A stretch of DNA of 64,000 nt from Crossaster papposus (taxonomy: Eukaryota > Echinodermata > Asteroidea > Velatida > Solasteridae), in NCBI GenBank assembly GCA_037893245.1, contig JBAIAA010000609.1, positions 142,403 through 206,402 of the forward strand, written 5' to 3'. How positions within the stretch are numbered: the stretch's first letter is position 1; each line of letters begins with the position of its first letter. The notes under the pieces are model-generated. The model was given only the letters and a program-made list of their open reading frames with translations, was not told the DNA's origin and did not search any database. Positions 25,679 to 36,500 of the stretch are shown here, piece after piece. The translations under genes and the position numbers were made by a program.

Positions 25679-27494
25679 ATGTAAAGGGAAAGAAGTGTGC
25701 ATAAGAAATAAACACATGATGTCGGGACAAGCCCTCGAGTTAAATATGTAAAGGGAAAGAAGTGTGCATAAGAAATATGTAAAGGGAAAGAAGTGTGCAT
25801 AAGAAATATGTAAAGGGAAAGAAGTGTGCATAAGAAATATGTAAAGGGAAAGAAGTGTGCATAAGAAATATGTAAAGGGAAAGAAGTGTGCATAAGAAAT
25901 ATGTAAAGGGAAAGAAGTGTGCATAAGAAATATGTAAAGGGAAAGAAGTGTGCATAAGAAATATGTAAAGGGAAAGAAGTGTGCATAAGAAATATGTAAA
26001 GGGAAAGAAGTGTGCATAAGAAATATGTAAAGGGAAAGAAGTGTGCATAAGAAATATGTAAAGGGAAAGAAGTGTGCATAAGAAATATGTAAAGGGAAAG
26101 AAGTGTGCATAAGAAATATGTAAAGGGAAAGAAGTGTGCATAAGAAATATGTAAAGGGAAAGAAGTGTGCATAAGAAATATGTAAAGGGAAAGAAGTGTG
26201 CATAAGAAATATGTAAAGGGAAAGAAGTGTGCATAAGAAATATGTAAAGGGAAAGAAGTGTGCATAAGAAATATGTAAAGGGAAAGAAGTGTGCATAAGA
26301 AATATGTAAAGGGAAAGAAGTGTGCATAAGAAATATGTAAAGGGAAAGAAGTGTGCATAAGAAATATGTAAAGGGAAAGAAGTGTGCATAAGAAATATGT
26401 AAAGGGAAAGAAGTGTGCATAAGAAATATGTAAAGGGAAAGAAGTGTGCATAAGAAATATGTAAAGGGAAAGAAGTGTGCATAAGAAATAAACACATGAT
26501 GTCGGGACAAGCCCTCGAGTTAAATATGTAAAGGGAAAGAAGTGTGCATAAGAAATAAAAAAGGGAAAGAAGTGTGCATAAGAAATATGTAAAGGGAAAG
26601 AAGTGTGCATAAGAAATATGTAAAGGGAAATAAGTGTGCATAAGAAATATGTAAAGGGAAAGACGTGTGCATAAGAAATATGTAAAGGGAAAGAAGTGTG
26701 CATAAGAAATATGTAAAGGGAAAGAAGTGTGCATAAGAAATATGTAAAGGGAAAGAAGTGTGCATAAGAAATATGTAAAGGGAAAGAAGTGTGCATAAGA
26801 AATATGTAAAGGGAAAGAAGTGTGCATAAGAAATATGTAAAGGGAAAGAAGTGTGCATAAGAAATATGTAAAGGGAAAGAAGTGTGCATAAGAAATAAAC
26901 ACATGATGTCGGGACAAGCCCTCGAGTTAAATATGTAAAGGGAAAGAAGTGTGCATAAGAAATAAAAAAGGGAAAGAAGTGTGCATAAGAAATATGTAAA
27001 GGGAAAGAAGTGTGCATAAGAAATATGTAAAGGGAAAGAAGTGTGCATAAGAAATATGTAAAGGGAAAGAAGTGTGCATAAGAAATAAACACATGATGTC
27101 GGGACAAGCCCTCGAGTTAAATATGTAAAGGGAAAGAAGTGTGCATAAGAAATATGTAAAGGGAAAGAAGTGTGCATAAGAAATATGTAAAGGGAAAAAA
27201 GTGTGCATAAGAAATATGTAAAGGGAAAGAAGTGTGCATAAGAAATATGTAAAGGGAAAGAAGTGTGCATAAGAAATATGTAAAGGGAAAGAAGTGTGCA
27301 TAAGAAATATGTAAAGGGAAAGAAGTGTGCATAAGAAATATGTAAAGGGAAAGAAGTGTGCATAAGAAATATGTAAAGGGAAAGAAGTGTGCATAAGAAA
27401 TATGTAAAGGGAAAGAAGTGTGCATAAGAAATATGTAAAGGGAAAGAAGTGTGCATAAGAAATATGTAAAGGGAAAGAAGTGTGCATAAGAAAT

Positions 27495-27530
27495 AAACAC
27501 ATGATGTGGGAACAAGCCCTCGAGTTAAAT
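27495..27530 (+). repeat. 36-bp element, G-type (ATGTGGGAAC); reference copy for 46
   Basis: G-type elements differ from C-type at two bases, within ATGTGGGAACAAG. CACAT-G-ATGTG then forms an 11-bp interrupted palindrome that the C-type breaks at its last base. G-type copies start at 10529, 11500, 12905, 27495, 27562, 28320, 28387, 30690, 30757, 40573, 40640, 42638, 42705, 45447, 45514, 45922, 46578, 46986, 47053, 47461, 48644, 48711, 49119, 49775, 50183, 50250, 50658, 51314, 51691, 51758, 52166, 52822, 53230, 53297, 53705, 54889, 54956, 55364, 56020, 56428, 56495, 56903, 57559, 60155, 62347 and 63530. They often occur as twins 67 bp apart and are never followed by the 30-bp short unit. Confidence 0.95.
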
Positions 27531-27721
27531 ATGTAAAGGGAAAGAAGTGTGCATAAGAAATAAACACATGATGTGGGAACAAGCCCTCGAGTTAAATATG
27601 TAAAGGGAAAGAAGTGTGCATAAGAAATATGTAAAGGGAAAGAAGTGTGCATAAGAAATATGTAAAGGGAAAGAAGTGTGCATAAGAAATATGTAAAGGG
27701 AAAGAAGTGTGCATAAGAAAT

Positions 27722-27757
27722 AAACACAAGATGTCGGGACAAGCCCTCGAGTTAAAT
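27722..27757 (+). repeat. C-type element with CACAAG change
   Basis: The usual ACACATGATG reads ACACAAGATG, breaking the interrupted ACAT/ATGT palindrome. The CTCGAG core is intact, and a short unit follows one unit later as in other C-type modules. Confidence 0.9.
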
Positions 27758-28319
27758 ATGTAAAGGGAAAGAAGTGTGCATAAGAAATAAAAAAGGGAAA
27801 GAAGTGTGCATAAGAAATATGTAAAGGGAAAGAAGTGTGCATAAGAAATATGTAAAGGGAAAGAAGTGTGCATAAGAAATATGTAAAGGGAAAGAAGTGT
27901 GCATAAGAAATAAACACATGATGTCGGGACAAGCCCTCGAGTTAAATATGTTAAGGGAAAGAAGTGTGCATAAGAAATATGTAAAGGGAAAGAAGTGTGC
28001 ATAAGAAATATGTAAAGGGAAAAAAGTGTGCATAAGAAATATGTAAAGGGAAAGAAGTGTGCATAAGAAATATGTAAAGGGAAAGAAGTGTGCATAAGAA
28101 ATATGTAAAGGGAAAGAAGTGTGCATAAGAAATATGTAAAGGGAAAGAAGTGTGCATAAGAAATATGTAAAGGGAAAGAAGTGTGCATAAGAAATATGTA
28201 AAGGGAAAGAAGTGTGCATAAGAAATATGTAAAGGGAAAGAAGTGTGCATAAGAAATATGTAAAGGGAAAGAAGTGTGCATAAGAAATATGTAAAGGGAA
28301 AGAAGTGTGCATAAGAAAT

Positions 28320-28355
28320 AATCACATGATGTGGGAACAAGCGCTCGAGTTAAAT
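28320..28355 (+). repeat. G-type element with AATCACATG and GCGCTCGAG changes
   Basis: This is the first member of a twin with 28387. It differs from the standard G-type by AATCAC for AAACAC and GCGCTCGAG for GCCCTCGAG. It is one of the few mutated elements, and it still retains CTCGAG. Confidence 0.9.
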
Positions 28356-28386
28356 ATGTAAAGGGAAAGAAGTGTGCATAAGAAAT

Positions 28387-31300
28387 AAACACATGATGTG
28401 GGAACAAGCCCTCGAGTTAAATATGTAAAGGGAAAGAAGTGTGCATAAGAAATATGTAAAGGGAAAGAAGTGTGCATAAGAAATATGTAAAGGGAAAGAA
28501 GTGTGCATAAGAAATATGTAAAGGGAAAGAAGTGTGCATAAGAAATATGTAAAGGGAAAGAAGTGTGCATAAGAAATATGTAAAGGGAAAGAAGTGTGCA
28601 TAAGAAATATGTAAAGGGAAAGAAGTGTGCATAAGAAATATGTAAAGGGAAAGAAGAGTGCATAAGAAATATGTAAAGGGAAAGAAGTGTGCATAAGAAA
28701 TATGTAAAGGAAAAGAAGTGTGCATAAGAAATATGTAAAGGGAAAGAAGTGTGCATAAGAAATATGTAAAGGGAAAGAAGTGTGCATAAGAAATATGTAA
28801 AGGGTAAGAAGTGTGCATAAGAAATATGTAAAGGGAAAGAAGTGTGCATAAGAAATATGTAAAGGGAAAGAAGTGTGCATAAGAAATATGTAAAGGGAAA
28901 GAAGTGTGCATAAGAAATATGTAGAGGAAAAGAAGTGTGCATAAGAAATATGTAAAGGGAAAGAAATGTGCATAAGAAATATGTAAAGGGAAAGAAGTGT
29001 GCATAAGAAATATGTAAAGGGAAAGAAGTGTGCATAAGAAATATGTAAAGGGAAAGAAGTGTGCATAAGAAATGTGTAAAGGGAAAGAAGTGTGCATAAG
29101 AAATATGTAAAGGGAAAGAAGTGTGCATAAGAAATATGTAAAGGGAAAGAAGTGTGCATAAGAAATATGTAAAGGGAAAGAAGTGTGCATAAGAAATATG
29201 TAAAGGGAAAGAAGTGTGCATAAGAAATATGTAAAGGGAAAGAAGTGTGCATAAGAAATAAACACATGATGTCGGGACAAGCCCTCGAGTTAAATATGTA
29301 AAGGGAAAGAAGTGTGCATAAGAAATAAAAAAGGGAAAGAAGTGTGCATAAGAAATATGTAAAGGGAAAGAAGTGTGCATAATAAATATGTAAAGGGAAA
29401 GAAGTGTGCATAATAAATATGTAAAGGGAAAGAAGTGTGCATAATAAATATGTAAAGGGAAAGAAGTGTGCATAATAAATATGTAAAGGGAAAGAAGTGT
29501 GCATAAGAAATATGTAAAGGGAAAGAAGTGTGCATAAGAAATATGTAAAGGGAAAGAAGTGTGCATAAGAAATATGTAAAGGGAAAGAAGTGTGCATAAG
29601 AAATATGTAAAGGGAAAGAAGTGTGCATAAGAAATATGTAAAGGGAAAGAAGTGTGCATAAGAAATATGTAAAGGGAAAGAAGTGTGCATAAGAAATATG
29701 TAAAGGGAAATAAGTGTGCATAAGAAATATGTAAAGGGAAAGAAGTGTGCATAAGAAATATGTAAAGGGAAAGAAGTGTGCATAAGAAATATGTAAAGGG
29801 AAAGAAGTGTGCATAAGAAATATGTAAAGGGAAAGAAGTGTGCATAAGAAATATGTAAAGGGAAAGAAGTGTGCATAAGAAATATGTAAAGGGAAAGAAG
29901 TGTGCATAAGAAATATGTAAAGGGAAAGAAGTGTGCATAAGAAATATGTAAAGGGAAAGAAGTGTGCATAAGAAATATGTAAAGGGAAAGAAGTGTGCAT
30001 AAGAAATATGTAAAGGGAAAGAAGTGTGCATAAGAAATATGTACAGGGAAAGAAGTGTGCATAAGAAATATGTAAAGGGAAAGAAGTGTGCATAAGAAAT
30101 ATGTAAAGGGAAAGAAGTGTGCATAAGAAATATGTAAAGGGAAAGAAGTGTGCATAAGAAATATGTAAAGGGAAAGAAGTGTGCATAAGAAATATGTAAA
30201 GGGAAAGAAGTGTGCATAAGAAATATGTAAAGGGAAAGAAGTGTGCATAAGAAATATGTAAAGGGAAAGAAGTGTGCATAAGAAATATGTAAAGGGAAAG
30301 AAGTGTGCATAAGAAATATGTAAAGGGAAAGAAGTGTGCATAAGAAATATGTAAAGGGAAAGAAGTGTGCATGAGAAATATGTAAAGGGAAAGAAGTGTG
30401 CATAAGAAATATGTAAAGGGAAAGAAGTGTGCATAAGAAATATGTAAAGGGAAAGAAGTGTGCATAAGAAATATGTAAAGGGAAAGAAGTGTGCATAAGA
30501 AATATGTAAAGGGAAAGAAGTGTGCATAAGAAATATGTAAAGGGAAAGAAGTGTGCATAAGAAATATGTAAAGGGAAAGAAGTGTGCATAAGAAATATGT
30601 AAAGGGAAAGAAGTGTGCATAAGAAATATGTAAAGGGAAAGAAGTGTGCATAAGAAATATGTAAAGGGAAAGAAGTGTGCATAAGAAATAAACACATGAT
30701 GTGGGAACAAGCCCTCGAGTTAAATATGTAAAGGGAAAGAAGTGTGCATAAGAAATAAACACATGATGTGGGAACAAGCCCTCGAGTTAAATATGTAAAG
30801 GGAAAGAAGTGTGCATAAGAAATATGTAAAGGGAAAGAAGTGTGCATAAGAAATATGTAAAGGGAAAGAAGTGTGCATAAGTAATATGTAAAGGGAAAGA
30901 AGTGTGCATAAGAAATATGTAAAGGGAAAGAAGTGTGCATAAGAAATATGTAAAGGGAAAGAAGTGTGCATAAGAAATATGTAAAGGGAAAGAAGTGTGC
31001 ATAAGAAATATGTAAAGGGAAAGAAGAGTGCATAAGAAATATGTAAAGGGAAAGAAGTGTGCATAAGAAATATGTAAAGGGAAAGAAGTGTGCATAAGAA
31101 ATATGTAAAGGGAAAGAAGTGTGCATAAGAAATATGTAAAGGGAAAGAAGTGTGCATAAGAAATATGTAAAGGGAAAGAAGTGTGCATAAGAAATATGTA
31201 AAGGGAAAGAAGTGTGCATAAGAAATATGTAAAGGGAAAGAAGTGTGCATAAGAAATATGTAAAGGGAAAGAAGTGTGCATAAGAAATATGTAAAGGGAA

Positions 31301-33582
31301 AGAAGTGTGCATAAGAAATATGTAAAGGGAAAGAAGTGTGCATAAGAAATATGTAAAGGGAAAGAAGTGTGCATAAGAAATATGTAAAGGGAAAGAAGTG
31401 TGCATAAGAAATATGTAAAGGGAAAGAAGTGTGCATAAGAAATATGTAAAGGGAAAGAAGTGTGCATAAGAAATATGTAAAGGGAAAGAAGTGTGCATAA
31501 GAAATATGTAAAGGGAAAGAAGTGTGCATAAGAAATATGTAAAGGGAAAGAAGTGTGCATAAGAAATATGTAAAGGGAAAGAAGTGTGCATAAGAAATAT
31601 GTAAAGGGACAGAAGTGTGCATAAGAAATATGTAAAGGGAAAGAAGTGTGCATAAGAAATATGTAAAGGGAAAGAAGTGTGCATAAGAAATATGTAAAGG
31701 GAAAGAAGTGTGCATAAGAAATATGTAAAGGGAAAGTAGTGTGCATAAGAAATATGTAAAGGGAAAGAAGTGTGCATAAGAAATATGTAAAGGGAAAGAA
31801 GTGTGCATAAGAAATATGTAAAGGGAAAGAAGTGTGCATAAGAAATATGTAAAGGGAAAGAAGTGTGCATAAGAAATATGTAAAGGGAAAGAAGTGTGCA
31901 TAAGAAATATGTAAATGGAAAGAAGTGTGCATAAGAAATATGTAAAGGGAAAGAAGTGTGCATAAGAAATATGTAAAGGGAAAGAAGTGTGCATAAGAAA
32001 TATGTAAAGGGAAAGAAGTGTGCATAAGAAATATGTAAAGGGAAAGAAGTGTGCATAAGAAATATGTAAAGGGAAAGAAGTGTGCATAAGAAATATGTAA
32101 AGGGAAAGAAGTGTGCATAAGAAATATGTAAAGGGAAAGAAGTGTGCATAAGAAATATGTAAAGGGAAAGAAGTGTACATACGAAATATGTAAAGGGAAA
32201 GAAGTGTGCATAAGAAATATGTAAAGGGAAAGAAGTTTGCATACGAAATATGTAAAGGGAAAGAAGTGTGCATAAGAAATATGTAAAGGGAAAGAAGTTT
32301 GCATAAGAAATATGTGAAGGGAAAGAAGTGTGCATAAGAAATATGTAAAGGGAAAGAAGTGTGCTTAAGAAATATGTAAAGGGAAAGAAGTGTGCATAAG
32401 AAATATGTAAAGGGAAAGAAGTGTGCATAATAAATATGTAAAGGGAAAGAAGTGTTCCTAAGAAATATGTAAAGGGACAGAAGTGTGCATAAGAAATATG
32501 TAAAGGGAAAGAAGTGTGCATAAGAAATATGTAAAGGGAAAGAAGTGTGCATAAGAAATATGTAAAGGGAAAGAAGTGTGCATAAGAAATATGTAAAGGG
32601 AAAGAAGTGTGCATAAGAAATATGTAAAGGGAAAGAAGTGTGCATAAGAAATATGTAAAGGGAAAGAAGTGTGCATAAGAAATATGTAAAGGGAAAGAAG
32701 TGTGCTTAAGAAATATGTAAAGGGAAAGAAGTGTGCATAAGAAATATGTAAAGGGAAAGAAGTGTGCATAAGAAATATGTAAAGGGAAAGAAGTGTGCAT
32801 GAGAAATATGTAAAGGGAAAGAAGTGTGCATACGAAATATGTAAAGGGAAAGAAGTGTGCATAAGAAATATGTAAAGGGAAAGAAGTGTGCATACGAAAT
32901 ATGTAAAGGGAAAGAAGTGTGCATAAGAAATATGTAAAGGGAAAGAAGTGTGCATAAGAAATATATAAAGGGAAAGAAGTGTGCATAAGAAATATGTAAA
33001 GGGAAAGAAGTGTGCATAAGAAATATGTAAAGGGAAAGAAGTGTGCATAAGAAATATGTAAAGGGAAAGAAGTGTGCATAAGAAATATGTAAAGGGAAAG
33101 AAGTGTGCATAAGAAATATGTAAAGGGAAAGAAGTGTGCATAAGAAATATGTAAAGGGAAAGAAGTGTGCATAAGAAATATGTAAAGGGAAAGAAGTGTG
33201 CATAAGAAATATGTAAAGGGAAAGAAGTGTGCATAAGAAATATGTAAAGGGAAAGAAGTGTGCATAAGAAATATGTAAAGGGAAAGAAGTGTGCATAAGA
33301 AATATGTAAAGGGAAAGAAGTGTGCATAAGAAAAATGTAAAGGGAAAGAAGTGTGCATACGAAATATGTAAAGGGAAAGAAGTGTGCATAAGAAATATGT
33401 AAAGGGAAAGAAGTGTGCATAAGAAATATGTAAAGGAAAAGAAGTGTGCATAAGAAATATGTAAAGGGAAAGAAGTGTGCATAAGAAATATGTAAAGGAA
33501 AAGAAGTGTGCATAAGAAATATGTAAAGGGAAAGAAGTGTGCATAAGAAATATGTAAAGGGAAAGAAGTGTGCATAAGAAAT
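28387..33582 (+). repeat. Element-poor satellite domain
   Basis: Elements occur only at 28387, 29260, 30690 and 30757, and 2826 bp (90 units plus one element) separate the last from the next domain. Unit variants are more varied here than in the homogenised domains, including GTAGAGGAAAAG near 28922, GTACAGGG near 30042, AAATGTGTAAAGG near 29072, and stop-creating minus-strand changes CTTAAG near 32356 and 32705 and TTCCTAAG near 32457. No unique DNA is present. Confidence 0.85.
29357..29480 (+). repeat. Local run of four identical variant units
   Basis: Four successive units all end in CATAATAAAT instead of CATAAGAAAT. The run starts right after a 30-bp short unit. The variant is usually scattered singly, so a run of four is best explained by local tandem copying of one unit. 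Confidence 0.88.
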
Positions 33583-36500
33583 AAACACATGATGTCGGGA
33601 CAAGCCCTCGAGTTAAATATGTAAAGGGAAAGAAGTGTGCATAAGAAATATGTAAAGGGAAAGAAGTGTGCATAAGAAATATGTAAAGGGAAAGAAGTGT
33701 GCATAAGAAATAAACACATGATGTCGGGACAAGCCCTCGAGTTAAATATGTAAAGGGAAAGAAGTGTGCATAAGAAATATGTAAAGGGAAAGAAGTGTGC
33801 ATAAGAAATATGTAAAGGGAAAGAAGTGTGCATAAGAAATATGTAAAGGGAAAGAAGTGTGCATAAGAAATATGTAAAAAGAAAGAAGTGTGCATAATAA
33901 ATATGTAAAGGGAAAGAAGTGTGCATAAGAAATATGTAAAGGGAAAGAAGTGTGCATAAGAAATCTGTAAAGGGAAAGAAGTGTGCATACGAAATATGTA
34001 AAGGGAAAGAAGTGTGCATAAGAAATATGTAAAGGGAAAGAAGTGTGCATAAGAAATATGTAAAGGGAAAGAAGTGTGCATAAGAAATATGTAAAGGGAA
34101 AGAAGTGTGCATAAGAAATATGTAAAGGGAAAGAAGTGTGCATAAGAAATATGTAAAGGGAAAGAAGTGTGCATAAGAAATATGTAAAGGGAAAGAAGTG
34201 TGCATAAGAAATATGTAAAGGGAAAAAAGTGTGCATAAGAAATATGTAAAGGGAAAGAAGTGTGCATAAGAAATATGTAAAGGGAAAGAAGTGTGCATAA
34301 GAAATATGTAAAGGGAAAGAAGTGTGCATAAGAAATATGTAAAGGGAAAGAAGTGTGCATAAGAAATATGTAAAGGGAAAGAAGTGTGCATAAGAAATAT
34401 GTAAAGGGAAAGAAGTGTGCATAAGAAATATGTAAAGGAAAAGAAGTGTGCATAAGAAATATGTAAAGGGAAAGAAGTGTGTATAAGAAATATGTAAAGG
34501 GAAAGAAGTGTGCATAAGAAATATGTAAAGGGAAAGAAGTGTGCATACGAAATAAACACATGATGTCGGGACAAGCCCTCGAGTTAAATATGTAAAGGGA
34601 AAGAAGTGTGCATAAGAAATAAAAAAGGGAAAGAAGTGTGCATAAGAAATATGTAAAGGGAAAGAAGTGTGCATAAGAAATATGTAAAGGGAAATAAGTG
34701 TGCATAAGAAATATGTAAAGGGAAAGACGTGTGCATAAGAAATATGTAAAGGGAAAGAAGTGTGCATAAGAAATATGTAAAGAGAAAGAAGTGTGCATAA
34801 GAAATATGTAAAGGGAAAGAAGTGTGCATAAGAAATATGTAAAGGGAAAGAAGTGTGCATAAGAAATATGTAAAGGGAAAGAAGTGTGCATAAGAAATAT
34901 GTAAAGGGAAAGAAGTGTGCATAAGAAATATGTAAAGGGAAAGAAGTGTGCATAAGAAATATGTAAAGGGAAAGAAGTGTGCATAAGAAATATGTAAAGG
35001 GAAAGAAGTGTGCATAAGAAATATGTAAAGGGAAAGAAGTGTGCATAAGAAATATGTAAAGGGAAAGAAGTGTGCATAAGAAATATGTAAAGGGAAAGAA
35101 GTGTGCATAAGAAATATGTAAAGGGAAAGAAGTGTGCATAAGAAATATGTAAAGGGAAAGAAGTGTGCATAAGAAATATGTAAAGGGAAAGAAGTGTGCA
35201 TAAGAAATATGTAAAGGGAAAGAAGTGTGCATAAGAAATATGTAAAGGGAAAGAAGTGTGCATAAGAAATATGTAAAGGGAAAGAAGTGTGCATAAGAAA
35301 TATGTAAAGGGAAAGAAGTGTGCATAAGAAATATGTAAAGGGAAAGAAGTGTGCATAAGAAATATGTAAAGGGAAAGAAGTGTGCATAAGAAATATGTAA
35401 AGGGAAAGAAGTGTGCATAAGAAATATGTAAAGGGAAAGAAGTGTGCCTAAGAAATATGTAAAGGGAAAGAAGTGTGCATAAGAAATATGTAAAGGGAAA
35501 GAAGTGTGCATAAGAAATATGTAAAGGGAAAGAAGTGTGCATAAGAAATATGTAAAGGGAAAGAAGTGTGCATAAGAAATATGTAAAGAGAAAGAAGTGT
35601 GCATAAGAAATATGTAAAGGGAAAGAAGTGTGCATAAGAAATATGTAAAGGGAAAGAAGTGTGCATAAGAAATATGTAAAGGGAAAGAAGTGTGCATAAG
35701 AAATATGTAAAGGGAAAGAAGTGTGCATAAGAAATATGTAAAGGGAAAGAAGTGTGCATAAGAAATATGTAAAGGGAAAGAAGTGTGCATAAGAAATATG
35801 TAAAGGGAAAGAAGTGTGCATAAGAAATATGTAAAGGAAAAGAAGTGTGCATAAGAAATATGTAAAGGGAAAGAAGTGTGCATAAGAAATATGTAAAGGG
35901 AAAGAAGTGTGCATAAGAAATATGTAAAGGGAAAGAAGTGTGCATAAGAAATATGTAAAGGGAAAGAAGTGTGCATAAGAAATATGTAAAGGGAAAGAAG
36001 TGTGCATAAGAAATATGTAAAGGGAAAGAAGTGTGCATAAGAAATATGTAAAGGGAAAGAAGTGTGCATAAGAAATATGTAAAGGGAAAGAAGTGTGCAT
36101 AAGAAATATGTAAAGGGAAAGAAGTGTGCATAAGAAATATGTAAAGGGAAAGAAGTGTGCATAAGAAATATGTAAAGGGAAAGAAGTGTGCATAAGAAAT
36201 ATGTAAAGGGAAAGAAGTGTGCATAAGAAATATGTAAAGGGAAAGAAGTGTGCATAAGAAATAAACACATGATGTCGGGACAAGCCCTCGAGTTAAATAT
36301 GTAAAGGGAAAGAAGTGTGCATAATAAATAAAAAAGGGAAAGAAGTGTGCATAAGAAATATGTAAAGGGAAAGAAGTGTGCATAAGAAATATGTAAAGGG
36401 AAAGAAGTGTGCATAAGAAATATGTAAAGGGAAAGAAGTGTGCATAAGAAATAAACACATGATGTCGGGACAAGCCCTCGAGTTAAATATGTAAAGGGAA

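Larger units (their letters stand above)
23475..27494 (+). repeat. 2165-bp tandem duplication
   Basis: The element series at 23475, 23545, 24325, 24732 and 24922 is repeated at 25640, 25710, 26490, 26897 and 27087, every member shifted by exactly 2165 bp. Both copies share the 39-bp element, short units, GACG module and upstream markers (CATAGG near 23311 and 25476; AAAAGGAAAG near 23231 and 25396), so homology begins left of 23475. The second copy runs into the 825-bp repeat before completing. Near-identity suggests a recent event. Confidence 0.9.
27087..28736 (+). repeat. 825-bp element-dense repeat
   Basis: Elements at 27087, 27495 and 27562 recur at 27912, 28320 and 28387, an 825-bp shift. 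Both G-type twins (67 bp apart) have a C-type element 408 bp upstream. In the first copy only, a mutated C-type element (27722, CACAAG for CACATG) and a short unit follow the twin 160 bp on. The right limit of the second copy is uncertain. This is the densest cluster of elements in the window. Confidence 0.8.
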
